Notes: generated by a model from the letters alone, not told the origin. 64,000 nucleotides of DNA from Wenzhouxiangella marina (GCF_001187785.1 NZ_CP012154.1:2722501-2786500); one strand, 5' to 3'. Positions 23,069 through 32,565 are shown, counted from the first letter of the stretch. Numbers and translations are program-made.

Positions 23069-24871
23069 CTAGAGACCCAGGTCCTCCCGGGCGAGGGCTT
23101 CGCCCGCCGCTGGCGGATCGGGCTCGATTCGACGATCCTCGCCGAGTTCACGCTCCCCTTCCAGCACGGCAAGCAGATGATCCAGGCCGGCCCAGCCGTA
23201 GGGCAGCATCGGCACCAGGCGCCCGGCCAGGGTGGGCACCGCCAGCAGGGCATCGAAATGCTGGGCCCGGGCCACTTCCCAGTAGGCAATGCGGGCGCCG
23301 TTGGCGCGCGCCTGCTCGAGGTAGGGCCGGGACGTCAGTCCTGCGGGGATCAATCCATCCTCACGACCGTGCACCAGCAGCACGGGCACGTCCGGTCGTG
23401 GCCGGGCCGTGGCGCGGGTCGCTTCGATCGCCTGGTAGAGCGTCTCCCCGTACTCCGTGGACCGGTCGTTCAGCTCGTAGAGGCAGCGCAGACCGGCCAG
23501 CGCCGGATCGCGTCCTTCTGCCTGCCCATCGACGAGCTCGATCCCCGCCCCGGGCGCGATGCCCGAGAAGATCGACCACCAGGTCCGGACCTGTTCCGGC
23601 GTTGCCGAAGACGCATCGAAGCCGTAGCCACAGGGCATGTCCAGCGGACCGCGACCCAGATAGGCCGAACTGTAGGTCACGGCCACGGTGCGCCAGAGGT
23701 CCAGGGCCACGTTGGTCGCGGCCAGGCCGAGCGCATGCTCGTCGAAGCCGGCCTCGATCAGCCGGGCGCGCGCCTCGGCCGGCTCCGAGGCCTCCAGCAG
23801 CCCGGCGATGGACAGGCTGGTGCAGCGCTGCTGACCGGCCGCAGCCAGCAGCGGGTTGCCGAGCACCATCTCCATCGTGGCCTCGAGGTCACCGAGCATG
23901 CAGGGTTGATAGAGCGCCGCCAGCGTGCCCAGCTCATACAGGTGCGGCACACCGGGGACGCTCACGTTGGGCATCATCGAGAACACGCCGTCGATGAATC
24001 CCGCCTCGTCCTGCTCGGCGGCACGCAACACGGCACCGCCGCCGTTGGACAGGCCAGCGGCAATGACCATCAGCGCGTCTTCGTCCAGCGCCGGGCCGTA
24101 GACCTCGCGCAACTGCTCGAGCGCGAAGCGACCGGCGTCGAGGACGTACAGGCCCCAGTCCTTTTCCGAATGATCCCCGGAATGCGCGTGCGGGATCGCC
24201 ACCGTGCCGGCAGGGACCTCGCCTTCGAACGTTGGCGCCCGGAGCCCGGTCTCGGCGATCCCGGGGTCGACCCGTCGACCGTCCAGACCCACCCCCGTGC
24301 CACTGTCGAAGTCATGAACATCGCTGCCTGCGCCCTTGTCCGTGTAGGCCACGGCGCAGCCTTTCGGCAGGGCCCAGGGCGCGACCAGGGGCACGGCGCC
24401 GTAGACGCCGCGCGAGCCGGACGCCGGTGCCAGCAGCAGACAGGCCGAGGCAGGATCGAAGCCTGCCGGGATCTGCAACAGGACCCGCGCCGGGCTGTTG
24501 CGCCCCGGCAGGCGACGAAAGGCCATCCGCTCCTGCCCTTCGACCTTCGGCAGGGACTCGATCAGGCCACCCACGCCGCCGGCCGGGTTGAGCGCGGCCA
24601 GGCCTCGCCAGGTCGAATGAAAGGCCAGACGTCGAAGCTCCTCCGCCGTCGGTGAAGATGGATCGGCCGGCGCCGGCGCAGGCCCCATCAGGCCCTCGAG
24701 GCCGAGCCCGGCCGTGACCAGGTCGTCGCCACCTGCGTGCTCGGTGATGCGCACGATCGGGGCGGCTTCGGTTGCCGCCGTCGGTGCCGGTTCGGCCGAC
24801 GAGCCCTCGTCGGCCTCGTGCTGACAGGCCACCAGGGACAGAAACAGGATCAGGATGAGGATTCGGGCCAC
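23069..24871 (-). CDS. 3-hydroxybutyrate oligomer hydrolase (3HBOH family), lipoprotein
   Basis: Predicted secreted esterase that cuts 3-hydroxybutyrate oligomers, products of polyhydroxybutyrate breakdown, to monomers. It is 600 aa from GTG 24871, chosen for GGAG eight bases upstream and because it gives a clean lipoprotein signal (LFLSLVAC, Cys16). Without it the open frame extends about 200 codons into the divergent gene. The lipase-like box GLSNGGG has the likely nucleophile S275, and a late His (AQHFDALLAVP) suits the triad. It is divergent from the bdhA-like gene. Confidence 0.85.
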   Translation of the reverse strand: MARILILILFLSLVACQHEADEGSSAEPAPTAATEAAPIVRITEHAGGDDLVTAGLGLEGLMGPAPAPADPSSPTAEELRRLAFHSTWRGLAALNPAGGVGGLIESLPKVEGQERMAFRRLPGRNSPARVLLQIPAGFDPASACLLLAPASGSRGVYGAVPLVAPWALPKGCAVAYTDKGAGSDVHDFDSGTGVGLDGRRVDPGIAETGLRAPTFEGEVPAGTVAIPHAHSGDHSEKDWGLYVLDAGRFALEQLREVYGPALDEDALMVIAAGLSNGGGAVLRAAEQDEAGFIDGVFSMMPNVSVPGVPHLYELGTLAALYQPCMLGDLEATMEMVLGNPLLAAAGQQRCTSLSIAGLLEASEPAEARARLIEAGFDEHALGLAATNVALDLWRTVAVTYSSAYLGRGPLDMPCGYGFDASSATPEQVRTWWSIFSGIAPGAGIELVDGQAEGRDPALAGLRCLYELNDRSTEYGETLYQAIEATRATARPRPDVPVLLVHGREDGLIPAGLTSRPYLEQARANGARIAYWEVARAQHFDALLAVPTLAGRLVPMLPYGWAGLDHLLAVLEGERELGEDRRIEPDPPAAGEALAREDLGL

Positions 24872-25019
24872 GACGATAGCTCCGCGTGAGGAATTCGGAA
24901 GACGAAAGCCTAGCAGGCGAGCGGGCGGGCGGCACCATGGACTTTGGTACAGGCGCGCCGTCGCGCGGCCTTTGCTAGCCTGCTCCGCAGGCATTCCGAG
25001 GCGGACCTCGACGCAGACC

Positions 25020-25787
25020 ATGAGCCAGACGCTGAACATTCTCATCACCGGTGCCGGCAGCGGCATCGGCGCCGGCATCGCCTGCGAGCTCGCCGGGCAA
25101 GGGCATGCCCTGATCGTCACCGACCTGGATACCTCGGCGGCCGAAGCAACGGCGCGGCGGATCCAGGCGGCTGGCGGCCAGGCCACGGCCGCCGCTCTGG
25201 ACGTGAGTTCCGAGGCCTCGATCGACGCCCTGGTCGAGGGGCTCCCCGCACCCGTCGACGTCCTGGTCAACAACGCCGGCCTGCAGCACGTGGCCAGGCT
25301 GGAGGACTTCCCGATGGAAAAATGGGACCAGCTGATCCAGGTCATGCTGGTCGGGGTGGCCCGACTGAGCCGCGCCCTGCTGCCCGGCATGCGCGAGCGC
25401 GGCTTCGGACGGATCGTCAACATCGGCTCGATCCACTCCCTGGTGGCCAGCCCCTTCAAATCGGCCTACGTGGCCGCGAAGCATGGCCTGATCGGCTTTT
25501 CCAAGGTCATCGCGCTGGAAACCGCCGACTGCGATATCACCATCAACACGGTCTGCCCGACCTACGTCAAGACCCCCCTGGTCGAGAAGCAGATTGCCGA
25601 CCAGGCACGCAACCACGGCCTGTCCGAAGATGAAGTGGTCGAGCAGATCATGCTCAAGCCCATGCCGAAGGGCGTGTTCATCAGCTTCGAGGAGCTGGCC
25701 GGGATCACCGCCTTCCTGATCGGGCCGGCCGCGCGCAACATCACCGGGCAGGCCATCGTGGTCGACGGCGGCTGGACCGTGCAGTGA
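25020..25787 (+). CDS. bdhA: D-3-hydroxybutyrate dehydrogenase (SDR family)
   Basis: NAD-dependent oxidation of 3-hydroxybutyrate to acetoacetate. It is a classical 255-aa short-chain dehydrogenase. The cofactor motif TGAGSGIG is at residues 10-17, NNAG at 84-87, and the catalytic S137, Y150 and K154 are all present. The C-terminal half contains the HBDH-like segment TINTVCPTYVKTPLVEKQI. ATG 25020 was chosen over an extended frame that overlaps the divergent promoter. It is followed 10 bases later by a response regulator. Confidence 0.93.
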   Translation: MSQTLNILITGAGSGIGAGIACELAGQGHALIVTDLDTSAAEATARRIQAAGGQATAAALDVSSEASIDALVEGLPAPVDVLVNNAGLQHVARLEDFPMEKWDQLIQVMLVGVARLSRALLPGMRERGFGRIVNIGSIHSLVASPFKSAYVAAKHGLIGFSKVIALETADCDITINTVCPTYVKTPLVEKQIADQARNHGLSEDEVVEQIMLKPMPKGVFISFEELAGITAFLIGPAARNITGQAIVVDGGWTVQ

Positions 25788-25797
25788 CAGGACGGTA

Positions 25798-26496
25798 ATG
25801 TCTAGCGTCCTGTCCGCCACGCCCGCCGATTCCATGGCCACCCGAGTCCTGATCGCCGACGACCATCCCCTGTTCCGCGGCGCCCTGGTGCAGGCCCTGG
25901 GCGGCTGCCTGGACGACGCCGAGATCCTCCAGGCCCGTGATCTGCCCGAGACCCTGGCGACGCTCGAGCAGCACGAGGACATCGACCTGGTCCTGCTCGA
26001 CCTGCACATGCCCGGCAATCAGGGCCTGGCGGGCCTGGCCTCGATCCGCTGCCACTTCCCGGCCGTGGCCGTGGTCGTGGTCAGCGCCAATGAAGACCCC
26101 CGCGTCATCCGCCGGGCCCTCGATCATGGCGCCGCCGGCTTCATCCCGAAAAGCTCCGGTCTGGACGAACTGTCCAGGGCGCTGGACGCCGTGCTCGACT
26201 GCCAGGACTGGGTGCCTCCGCACCTGGCCCAGGCCGTGGCCGACCTGGCCGGTGACGACGAAGATCTGGCCCTGGCCGCGCGCATGGCCCGCCTGACCCC
26301 GCAGCAGTTCCGGGTGCTGGCGATGGTCGCCGAGGGCCAGCTGAACAAGCAGATCGCCGACCAGCTCGGCATCCAGGAGCGCACCGTCAAGGCCCATATG
26401 AGCGAGATCTTCGCCAAGCTCGAAGTGCGCAACCGCACCCAGGCTGGCGTCGCCTACCGACGCCTCGAACTGGTCGACCCGGCCAGCAAGGTCTAG
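25798..26496 (+). CDS. NarL/FixJ-type response regulator
   Basis: A 232-aa regulator with a receiver domain (acidic pocket D21/D22, phospho-acceptor D68, Lys in FIPKSS) and a C-terminal LuxR helix-turn-helix (LTPQQFRVLAMVAEGQLNKQIADQLGIQERTVKAHMSEIF). The start at 25798 has AGGACGG just upstream; ATG 25834 is an alternative. Close linkage to bdhA suggests control of hydroxybutyrate use. No partner kinase is adjacent. The stop codon TAG is part of the CTAG that flanks the inserted element, so the original C-terminus may have been different. Confidence 0.9.
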   Translation: MSSVLSATPADSMATRVLIADDHPLFRGALVQALGGCLDDAEILQARDLPETLATLEQHEDIDLVLLDLHMPGNQGLAGLASIRCHFPAVAVVVVSANEDPRVIRRALDHGAAGFIPKSSGLDELSRALDAVLDCQDWVPPHLAQAVADLAGDDEDLALAARMARLTPQQFRVLAMVAEGQLNKQIADQLGIQERTVKAHMSEIFAKLEVRNRTQAGVAYRRLELVDPASKV

Positions 26497-26853
26497 GGAA
26501 CCTCTGAATAACTCTGCGCGGGCGCGAAGGCGTCTTTGCGGGCTCAGCAGGCGTGGCTTCGGCGAGCGTGGTTTGGTTACTCCAAATGAGCGAGTCGAAA
26601 CACGTCGGATGGCCCGCAAAGGCCCTTCCCATCTGGCGATTGTGATGACAAGCTGCCGGAAAAGCCGCACCTCGCATGTTGCGCCACTCGGCCGTAACGC
26701 GCTGATCGTTCTTCCGGCAGGCACTTCTTGCCCTACGGGCAAACCGTACCTGCCTGCAGAACGGCGCTACGGCTACTGTCACTCGCGTCGCACCACACGA
26801 TCTGCGGCTTTTCCGGCTGAAACGCGCTCCGTGCAGAGTTATTCAGAGGCTCC
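26497..26853. mobile_element. 357-bp MITE-like element with 24-bp terminal inverted repeats
   Basis: The left end GGAACCTCTGAATAACTCTG continues into CGCG. The right end is its inverse complement with two differences over 24 bases. CTAG flanks both sides (26493-26496 and 26854-26857), consistent with a 4-bp target duplication of the kind IS5-group elements make. The interior contains no frame with a recognisable transposase, so it is a non-autonomous element or a deletion derivative. Confidence 0.85.
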
Positions 26854-26857
26854 CTAG

Positions 26858-27100
26858 ATCGCTTCTTCTCCATTCTCCAGGGCGAGGGGTGGGGCCTTCG
26901 ACCGCGCTGAGGATCGCGGCAGTAATCAGAAAGCCAGCAGCGTCCTTCAGTCGGCACCCCAGTGGAGCGATGGCAGCTCACTGGAGGCGCCCCAGCCGCC
27001 ATTCGCCGGCACCCAGGCATCCCCACGACCATCACACATCGACAAGACCGATCCGACCCTCAGGGCGGTTGAAGGCCCCGCCCCTCGCCGCCCCCCTTCT
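26858..27100. other. Intergenic stretch with no recognised feature
   Basis: This is the 243-base remainder of a 604-base gap. It lies between the MITE and the 3' end of the beta-helix gene. I see no gene, strong hairpin or copy of the window's repeat families here. Confidence 0.6.
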
Positions 27101-29377
27101 TCAGGGTTGTTCGAAGCGATCGTTGAAGATCATGTCGGGCAACGCAATCACCTCGTAGGGCAACGCCGGGCTGAGTTCGGAGCTGTTGCCCTCGCTATCG
27201 ATCACCATGGCGCTGATCAGCGAGGTCGGGAACGGTGGGGCGATCATGATCGTGCGCTCGCTGCCGGGGGCGAGGTTGTAGGTGTCGCGATGAATGCGAT
27301 AGATGTCGCGCTGCAAGTTGGCCTCGATGTAGAAGTCGATGGTCAGCGGGTAGTTCGAGTTGGCCAAGGAGCTGTCGACGCGATAACGGATCTCGAGCTG
27401 CCCGCCGACGCTGGCCAGGCTGGTGATCTCGGGATAGTTCTGCAGGTTGTTGGCGCCGGAATCGCCATCGCCCGCATCGTTGGCGGTCGGCCCGTTGTCA
27501 CCGAGGTCGATGCTCTGATCGCCATTCTCGCCGAACTCGTTGCTGTCGAAACGGTTGCGCGTCCCGGCGCCCGCCGCGACGCGAATGCCGTCATTACCGT
27601 TGTGGTGCAGCTGATTGCCTTCGATCAGATTCAGGTCGGAACCGTTGGCCAGAAACACGCCCGCGTTCAGGTTGCCGAGGTCGGTGAACAGGACACCACC
27701 GATCGTGTTATCGCGAACCGTGTTCGCGTCGCCGGAGATCTGGACCCCGTCCGAGGCGTTGAAGCCGATCAGGTTGCCGACGCAGCTCGAATTCAGATCT
27801 CCGACCACGTTGCCACCGCCGTCGATGCGCACGCCTTCGACGGCGTTGCCGATATTCTGATTGCCCTCGCCCACGCCGATGAAGTTGGCGCAGATGCGGG
27901 TGCCCGACCCCATCAGCGCGATGCCATCCGAATTGAAACCGATCCGGTTGCCCTGGATCAGGGTGCTGCCGGCACCCGACTGGACACGAACCCCGGCATT
28001 GCCGACCCCGATATCGGCGTAGTTCTCGCGAACACCGATGTAGTTGTCGAGCACCTGGTTGCCGATGCCACCAGGGACATCGATCCCGTCGTCTGAAACG
28101 CCACCGATCAGATTGGATTGCGCGACGTTGCCGTCATTCGCCAGGACGATGCCGTTGGCAGTATTGCCGAACAGGCCGCCGTCGAGGAGACCGATCTCGT
28201 TGCCGACGATCAGGGAATTCGTGCCGTCGACACGCACCGCGTCATCGCCGTTGACGGCAAAGGAACTGTCGCGCACCTCGTTGTTGTCGCCATTGACGAT
28301 CCACAATCCGCGGCCGCTGTTGTTCACGCTGGTCAGGTAACGGATCAGATTGCCGCTGGAGGCGAAGTCATTGCCGACCTGGACGCCATGGCCGCCGTTC
28401 TCGGAGACCAGATTGCCCAGCTGCGGGCTGGTGAAGCCGATTCTGCTGTTGGCACCGTTGAGACGAATGCCGTCGCCCTGGTTGAAGCGCACGGCATTGC
28501 TGTAGATCAGATTGTTGCCGGCTTGCGTGTAGATGCCGGTACCGCCGTTGTTCTCCACCACATTGCCACGCTCGGAGGTATTGACGATGCCACCGATCTG
28601 GTTGTTGGGGCCGACCACGCGAATGCCGTCCAGTCCATTGCCGAAGTCACCGCCACCGACCGGGTCGACGCCGATGTAGTTGCCGGCGATATCCGCATCC
28701 TCACCGAGCAGCAGGTAGATGCCATGCTCGCCGTTGTTCGAGATCACATTGCCCCGATCGGGCTCCGGCGAGGTGGTCAGGCGACGTCCGACCGTCGCCC
28801 GATCCACGCCATTGAGGTAGACGCCACTACCGCCGTTGCCCGCGATGCCGCCGGTCCGCGTCACACCGATCCAGTTGCTGTCGATCAGGGCCGGCTCGCC
28901 GTTGTTGAACTCGATGCCGTTGTCGGGAAAGTTGATGATGCCCAGGCCCTCGACGCTGAGGTTGTCCGTATTGAACGAACGCAGACCGTCGGCGGTCGTG
29001 CCGGTCAGCGCCGAGCCGTTGATATAGACAGACGGCGGCGCATCGAGGGTGGATTCGGCGCCGGCGTTGTAGCCCGGTGCCGTCGTTGCATCGATCCACA
29101 GCCCCGCCGTGATCGTCGGCAGCGGTGTGCCGGTGATATTGATCACGATCAGGCCCAGGCTGAATTCGACGAAGTCGACCACGGGCGTGGTGTTGGCCTC
29201 CATGATGGCGGCCCGCAGGGTGCAGCGGGGTGGGCCACCGGCCGGGATATCGCAGATGCCGTCACCCGGGTTGGCATCCGGATCGTCGCCGAGGTCGTTG
29301 ACGACGAAGGTGGCAGCAGGTGCGGCCACGGAAAATGCCAGCGCGAGAGCAAACAGGAAGGGCTTGAACATGGTCAT
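27101..29377 (-). CDS. Secreted right-handed beta-helix protein with CSLREA-like domain
   Basis: A 758-aa exported protein. ATG 29377 has GGAG four bases upstream; ATG 29371 is also possible. A signal peptide ends near APAA. The N-terminal segment CTLRAAIMEAN resembles the CSLREA domain common in surface proteins of this group. It is followed by about 20 repeats of the parallel beta-helix type, rich in GN-x-I/V and NG-x-GI (for example NNGEHGIYL). The last residues, MIFNDRFEQP, closely match the tail of the 40,020 protein. The gene is divergent from an ECF sigma factor. Polysaccharide binding or adhesion is possible but unproven. Confidence 0.85.
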   Translation of the reverse strand: MTMFKPFLFALALAFSVAAPAATFVVNDLGDDPDANPGDGICDIPAGGPPRCTLRAAIMEANTTPVVDFVEFSLGLIVINITGTPLPTITAGLWIDATTAPGYNAGAESTLDAPPSVYINGSALTGTTADGLRSFNTDNLSVEGLGIINFPDNGIEFNNGEPALIDSNWIGVTRTGGIAGNGGSGVYLNGVDRATVGRRLTTSPEPDRGNVISNNGEHGIYLLLGEDADIAGNYIGVDPVGGGDFGNGLDGIRVVGPNNQIGGIVNTSERGNVVENNGGTGIYTQAGNNLIYSNAVRFNQGDGIRLNGANSRIGFTSPQLGNLVSENGGHGVQVGNDFASSGNLIRYLTSVNNSGRGLWIVNGDNNEVRDSSFAVNGDDAVRVDGTNSLIVGNEIGLLDGGLFGNTANGIVLANDGNVAQSNLIGGVSDDGIDVPGGIGNQVLDNYIGVRENYADIGVGNAGVRVQSGAGSTLIQGNRIGFNSDGIALMGSGTRICANFIGVGEGNQNIGNAVEGVRIDGGGNVVGDLNSSCVGNLIGFNASDGVQISGDANTVRDNTIGGVLFTDLGNLNAGVFLANGSDLNLIEGNQLHHNGNDGIRVAAGAGTRNRFDSNEFGENGDQSIDLGDNGPTANDAGDGDSGANNLQNYPEITSLASVGGQLEIRYRVDSSLANSNYPLTIDFYIEANLQRDIYRIHRDTYNLAPGSERTIMIAPPFPTSLISAMVIDSEGNSSELSPALPYEVIALPDMIFNDRFEQP

Positions 29378-29507
29378 GGAACTCCAATCGGAATCGGTGC
29401 TTGCCATGTCAGTCGCAATCGGGGATGAAACCCTGCCATGGTGTCCGGCTGATTTCCCGGCATGAATCGGTCAGAATGGCGACGGGCCCCAAGGACACTG
29501 GCTTTCG

Positions 29508-30047
29508 ATGTCGCAGCAGCAGACGGACCTGACCGCAGGCTTCGACCCGGCCGACACCGATCGGATCCAGCAGTTGTATCGAGAAATGCGCCAGATCGCC
29601 CGGCGCGAGCGGCGGCGCCTCCCCTCGGCCACGCTCAACACCACCGCCCTGGTGCACGAAGTCTGGCTGCGCATTTCGCCCGAGGATCACCAGTTCCGCG
29701 ATCATCGCCACTTTCTCGGACTGGCCGCCGTGGCCATGCGCCGCCTGGTCGTCGACCATGCCCGCTATCGTCTCGCCCAGAAGCGCGGGGGTGATCAGCA
29801 GCAGGTCGAACTGGGCGATGCCGACGGCGCGCGCTCGGTGCCGATCGACCGCATTCTCGACATCGACGAGGCCCTGGGCGACCTGGAACGCATCGACGAG
29901 CGCCTGCGCCAGCTGGTCGAGCTGCGCTTCTTCGCCGGACTCCCGAACGACGAGGCGGCCGACGTGCTGGGCATCTCGCCCCGAACGGCGGCCCGCGACT
30001 GGGCCCGGGCGCGCGCCCTGCTCAAGACCGCACTGGACGCAGGCTGA
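29508..30047 (+). CDS. ECF-type RNA polymerase sigma factor
   Basis: A 179-aa sigma-70 family protein of the ECF type that is paired with Ser/Thr kinases (ECF43-like, TIGR02999 type). The region 2 segment is IQQLYREMRQIARRERRRLPSATLNTTALVHEVWLRI. The region 4 helix-turn-helix is LRQLVELRFFAGLPNDEAADVLGISPRTAARDWARARALL. No anti-sigma factor is adjacent; instead a membrane Ser/Thr kinase starts six bases after its stop. In the family, control is thought to run through that kinase. Confidence 0.9.
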   Translation: MSQQQTDLTAGFDPADTDRIQQLYREMRQIARRERRRLPSATLNTTALVHEVWLRISPEDHQFRDHRHFLGLAAVAMRRLVVDHARYRLAQKRGGDQQQVELGDADGARSVPIDRILDIDEALGDLERIDERLRQLVELRFFAGLPNDEAADVLGISPRTAARDWARARALLKTALDAG

Positions 30048-30053
30048 GTCCTC

Positions 30054-32555
30054 ATGGGCCTTGATGCGGACAGCTGGCAGCGCGTCCAGGCGCACTTCGA
30101 CCGCTTGAGCGAGCTTGCGCCCGACGAACGCGCGATCGAGTTTGGAAAACTCGATCTGAGCGAGGACGATCGCCGCTTGCTGGAGCGCCTGCTCGACGCC
30201 CACGATGACCCGGATCCCCTGCTCGGCGAGCAGTCGGCACCCGAGCTGCTGGACCTGGACGAAACGCCGGAATCCCTCGCCATCGACTGGACCGGCCGCC
30301 GGCTCGGCCCCTGGCAGGTCGATCGCCGCATCGGCCAGGGCGGCATGAGCGTGGTCCACCTCGGCCATCGCGCCGATGGCCGCTTCGACATGCAGGTCGC
30401 GATCAAGGTGCTGGATCTCGAGCAGCTCGGCCCATCCAGCAGCCATCGCCTGGACGAGGAAATCCGCATCCTTGCCCGACTCGAACACCCGGGCATCGCC
30501 CGCCTGATCGACAGCGGCACGGCCGACGACGGCCACCCCTATCTGGTGATGGAATTCGTCGATGGCCTGACGCTGGACCGCTACGCCGACCGGAACCGCC
30601 TGGGGCTCGAAGCGCGCGTCGATCTCGTCCTGCAGGTCGCCCGGGCCCTGAACGATGCCCACCAGCGCCAGATCATCCACTGCGACATCAAGCCGTCCAA
30701 CATCCTGGTCAGCGGCGATGGCCAGGCTCGGGTCGTCGATTTCGGCATCGCCGCACTGATCCGACGGCACGATGGTGCGGCCAGCCTCGACACGCATTAC
30801 TGTTCACCCGCCCACGCCGCTCCGGAACGCTTGGCCGGCGCCCTGCCGACCACGCGTCAGGACGTGTTCTCCCTGGGCTCGGTGCTCTATCGCCTGCTCA
30901 GCGGCCATCCGCTGCGCAGCGAACGACCGGGTCCGGCCACGGCGCAAGGCTTCCAGGCCCCTTCGCGGCGCGCCGATCCGGCGCTGCCCTTCGCGCCCGC
31001 GCGCCTGCGCGGCGATCTGGACGCGATCTGCAGGAAGGCCCTGGCCGAAGACCCGTCCGATCGCTACGGCAGCATGGCCGAGCTGATCGCCGACCTCGAA
31101 GCCTGGCGGGATCATCGGCCGGTTCGAGCTCGCCAGGGCGGGCGTCTCTACGATCTGAGCCGCTGGTTGCAGCGTCACACGGCGGCCGCCGTGCTCGGCG
31201 TCCTGCTGCTGGCGGCCTTGATCAGCGGCAGCCTGGTTTCCCTCGACCAGGCGCGCCTGGCCCGACTGGAAGCCGATCGAGCGGTGGCGGCCCGCGACTT
31301 CCTCGTCCGGATCCTGGAAGCCGCCGACCCGACCCGGGAGTACGGCCATGATCCGACCGCCTCCGAACTTCTGCGCAGAGGGGCGGAGGCATTGACCACC
31401 GACCTGGCCGACCAGCCGGCGCTCCGCACCGAACTCCTGCTGACCGTCGGCCGAACCCAGCTCGAGCGCGGTCTGGTCGAGGATGCCAGCGCCACCCTGG
31501 ACCGGGCCCTGGCCAGCCTCGAAGAGAGCCCCTCCCACCCGGCCGCCGCGGCGATCCTGTCCAGCCGAGGCCTGGCGGCCTACGAGCAGGGCGACTACCA
31601 GGCGGCGATCGACTATCTGGAGCGCGCGCGCTCGGCGCCGAACGGCCCTGCGCCGGGTTCGCCCGACGCCCTGGGCATCGCCATCCAGCTGGCCGACATG
31701 TACGTGGTCAATGCACAGCCCGAACCCGCGCTGAACCTGATTCGACCCGTGCTCGAAGCCGGCCCCGAGCCCCAGCAACGCGCCGCGGCGCTGCGGGTCT
31801 TCGGCAGCGCCCTGGAGCTCAGTGACCGCCTCGAAGAGGCCGAAGCCACCCTGCGACAGGCCTGGGCCCTGCAACACTCCATCGACCCGCGCCACGTCGA
31901 TCTGGCCAAGATCGAGAACGATCTGGGCATCGTCTACTGGAGGATGGAGGACATGGACCGGGCCGCCGAACAGTTCGAGGCGTCCTGGCGCCACAAGCGG
32001 GACATCTACGGCCAGGATCACCCCCAGACACTCGCCTCCCTCGGCAATCTGGCGGGCGTCCATTCGGCGCGCCGGGACCACGAAGCCGCCGAGCGAGTCT
32101 GGCTGGATTCACTCGAGGGCCTGGCACGGGTTCACCAGGGCGAGGCCCATCCCGACATTGCCTACAGCTACGGCATGCTCGCCCTGACCCTCTACTGGCA
32201 GGACGATTACCTCGCCGCTGAAAACGCGATGGAGGAAGCGCTGAGGCAGCGCGAGGCGATCACCGCCAGTGATCATGCCCAGGTCGCCTGGCTCGATGGC
32301 CTGGACGCGCTGATCCAGCTGGAGCTTGGCCAGGCGATCGATCCCGACCGGCTCGGGGTGGATGCAGCCGCCTGCGCGAATCTCGGCGAACGCCGCCCGC
32401 TGGGCCAGGGCCTGTGCCTGGCCTGGTGGTCAAGCGTCGAACCCTGTCCGGCCGCACCGCTTCCCATTGCCGAGCCGGCACTTCGGGGCGAGTGGCCCAG
32501 GCACTGGCAGCAGCGCTGGGCGCAGATCACCCAGCGCTGCGAATCACCCTACTGA
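30054..32555 (+). CDS. Membrane Ser/Thr protein kinase with TPR-like repeats
   Basis: An 833-aa kinase. The cytosolic domain spans about residues 84-352: glycine loop GQGG (94-97), K118, E136, catalytic loop HCDIKPSN (H209, D211), DFG 229-231 and APE 256-258. Cys replaces Arg in the HRD triplet, making it a non-RD type. One membrane helix (about 378-397) leads to a TPR-rich sensor domain of about 430 residues (DALGIAIQLADMYV and DLGIVYWRMEDM are examples). It is cotranscribed with the sigma factor, six bases away. It ends ten bases from the convergent carboxypeptidase gene. Confidence 0.92.
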   Translation: MGLDADSWQRVQAHFDRLSELAPDERAIEFGKLDLSEDDRRLLERLLDAHDDPDPLLGEQSAPELLDLDETPESLAIDWTGRRLGPWQVDRRIGQGGMSVVHLGHRADGRFDMQVAIKVLDLEQLGPSSSHRLDEEIRILARLEHPGIARLIDSGTADDGHPYLVMEFVDGLTLDRYADRNRLGLEARVDLVLQVARALNDAHQRQIIHCDIKPSNILVSGDGQARVVDFGIAALIRRHDGAASLDTHYCSPAHAAPERLAGALPTTRQDVFSLGSVLYRLLSGHPLRSERPGPATAQGFQAPSRRADPALPFAPARLRGDLDAICRKALAEDPSDRYGSMAELIADLEAWRDHRPVRARQGGRLYDLSRWLQRHTAAAVLGVLLLAALISGSLVSLDQARLARLEADRAVAARDFLVRILEAADPTREYGHDPTASELLRRGAEALTTDLADQPALRTELLLTVGRTQLERGLVEDASATLDRALASLEESPSHPAAAAILSSRGLAAYEQGDYQAAIDYLERARSAPNGPAPGSPDALGIAIQLADMYVVNAQPEPALNLIRPVLEAGPEPQQRAAALRVFGSALELSDRLEEAEATLRQAWALQHSIDPRHVDLAKIENDLGIVYWRMEDMDRAAEQFEASWRHKRDIYGQDHPQTLASLGNLAGVHSARRDHEAAERVWLDSLEGLARVHQGEAHPDIAYSYGMLALTLYWQDDYLAAENAMEEALRQREAITASDHAQVAWLDGLDALIQLELGQAIDPDRLGVDAAACANLGERRPLGQGLCLAWWSSVEPCPAAPLPIAEPALRGEWPRHWQQRWAQITQRCESPY

Positions 32556-32565
32556 GACTCCACGC

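Noticed and set aside
24872-25459. N-terminal extension of the 3-hydroxybutyrate oligomer hydrolase frame by about 200 codons
   Set aside because: It lies antisense to bdhA, and an internal GTG with a good ribosome-binding site gives a proper lipoprotein signal peptide.
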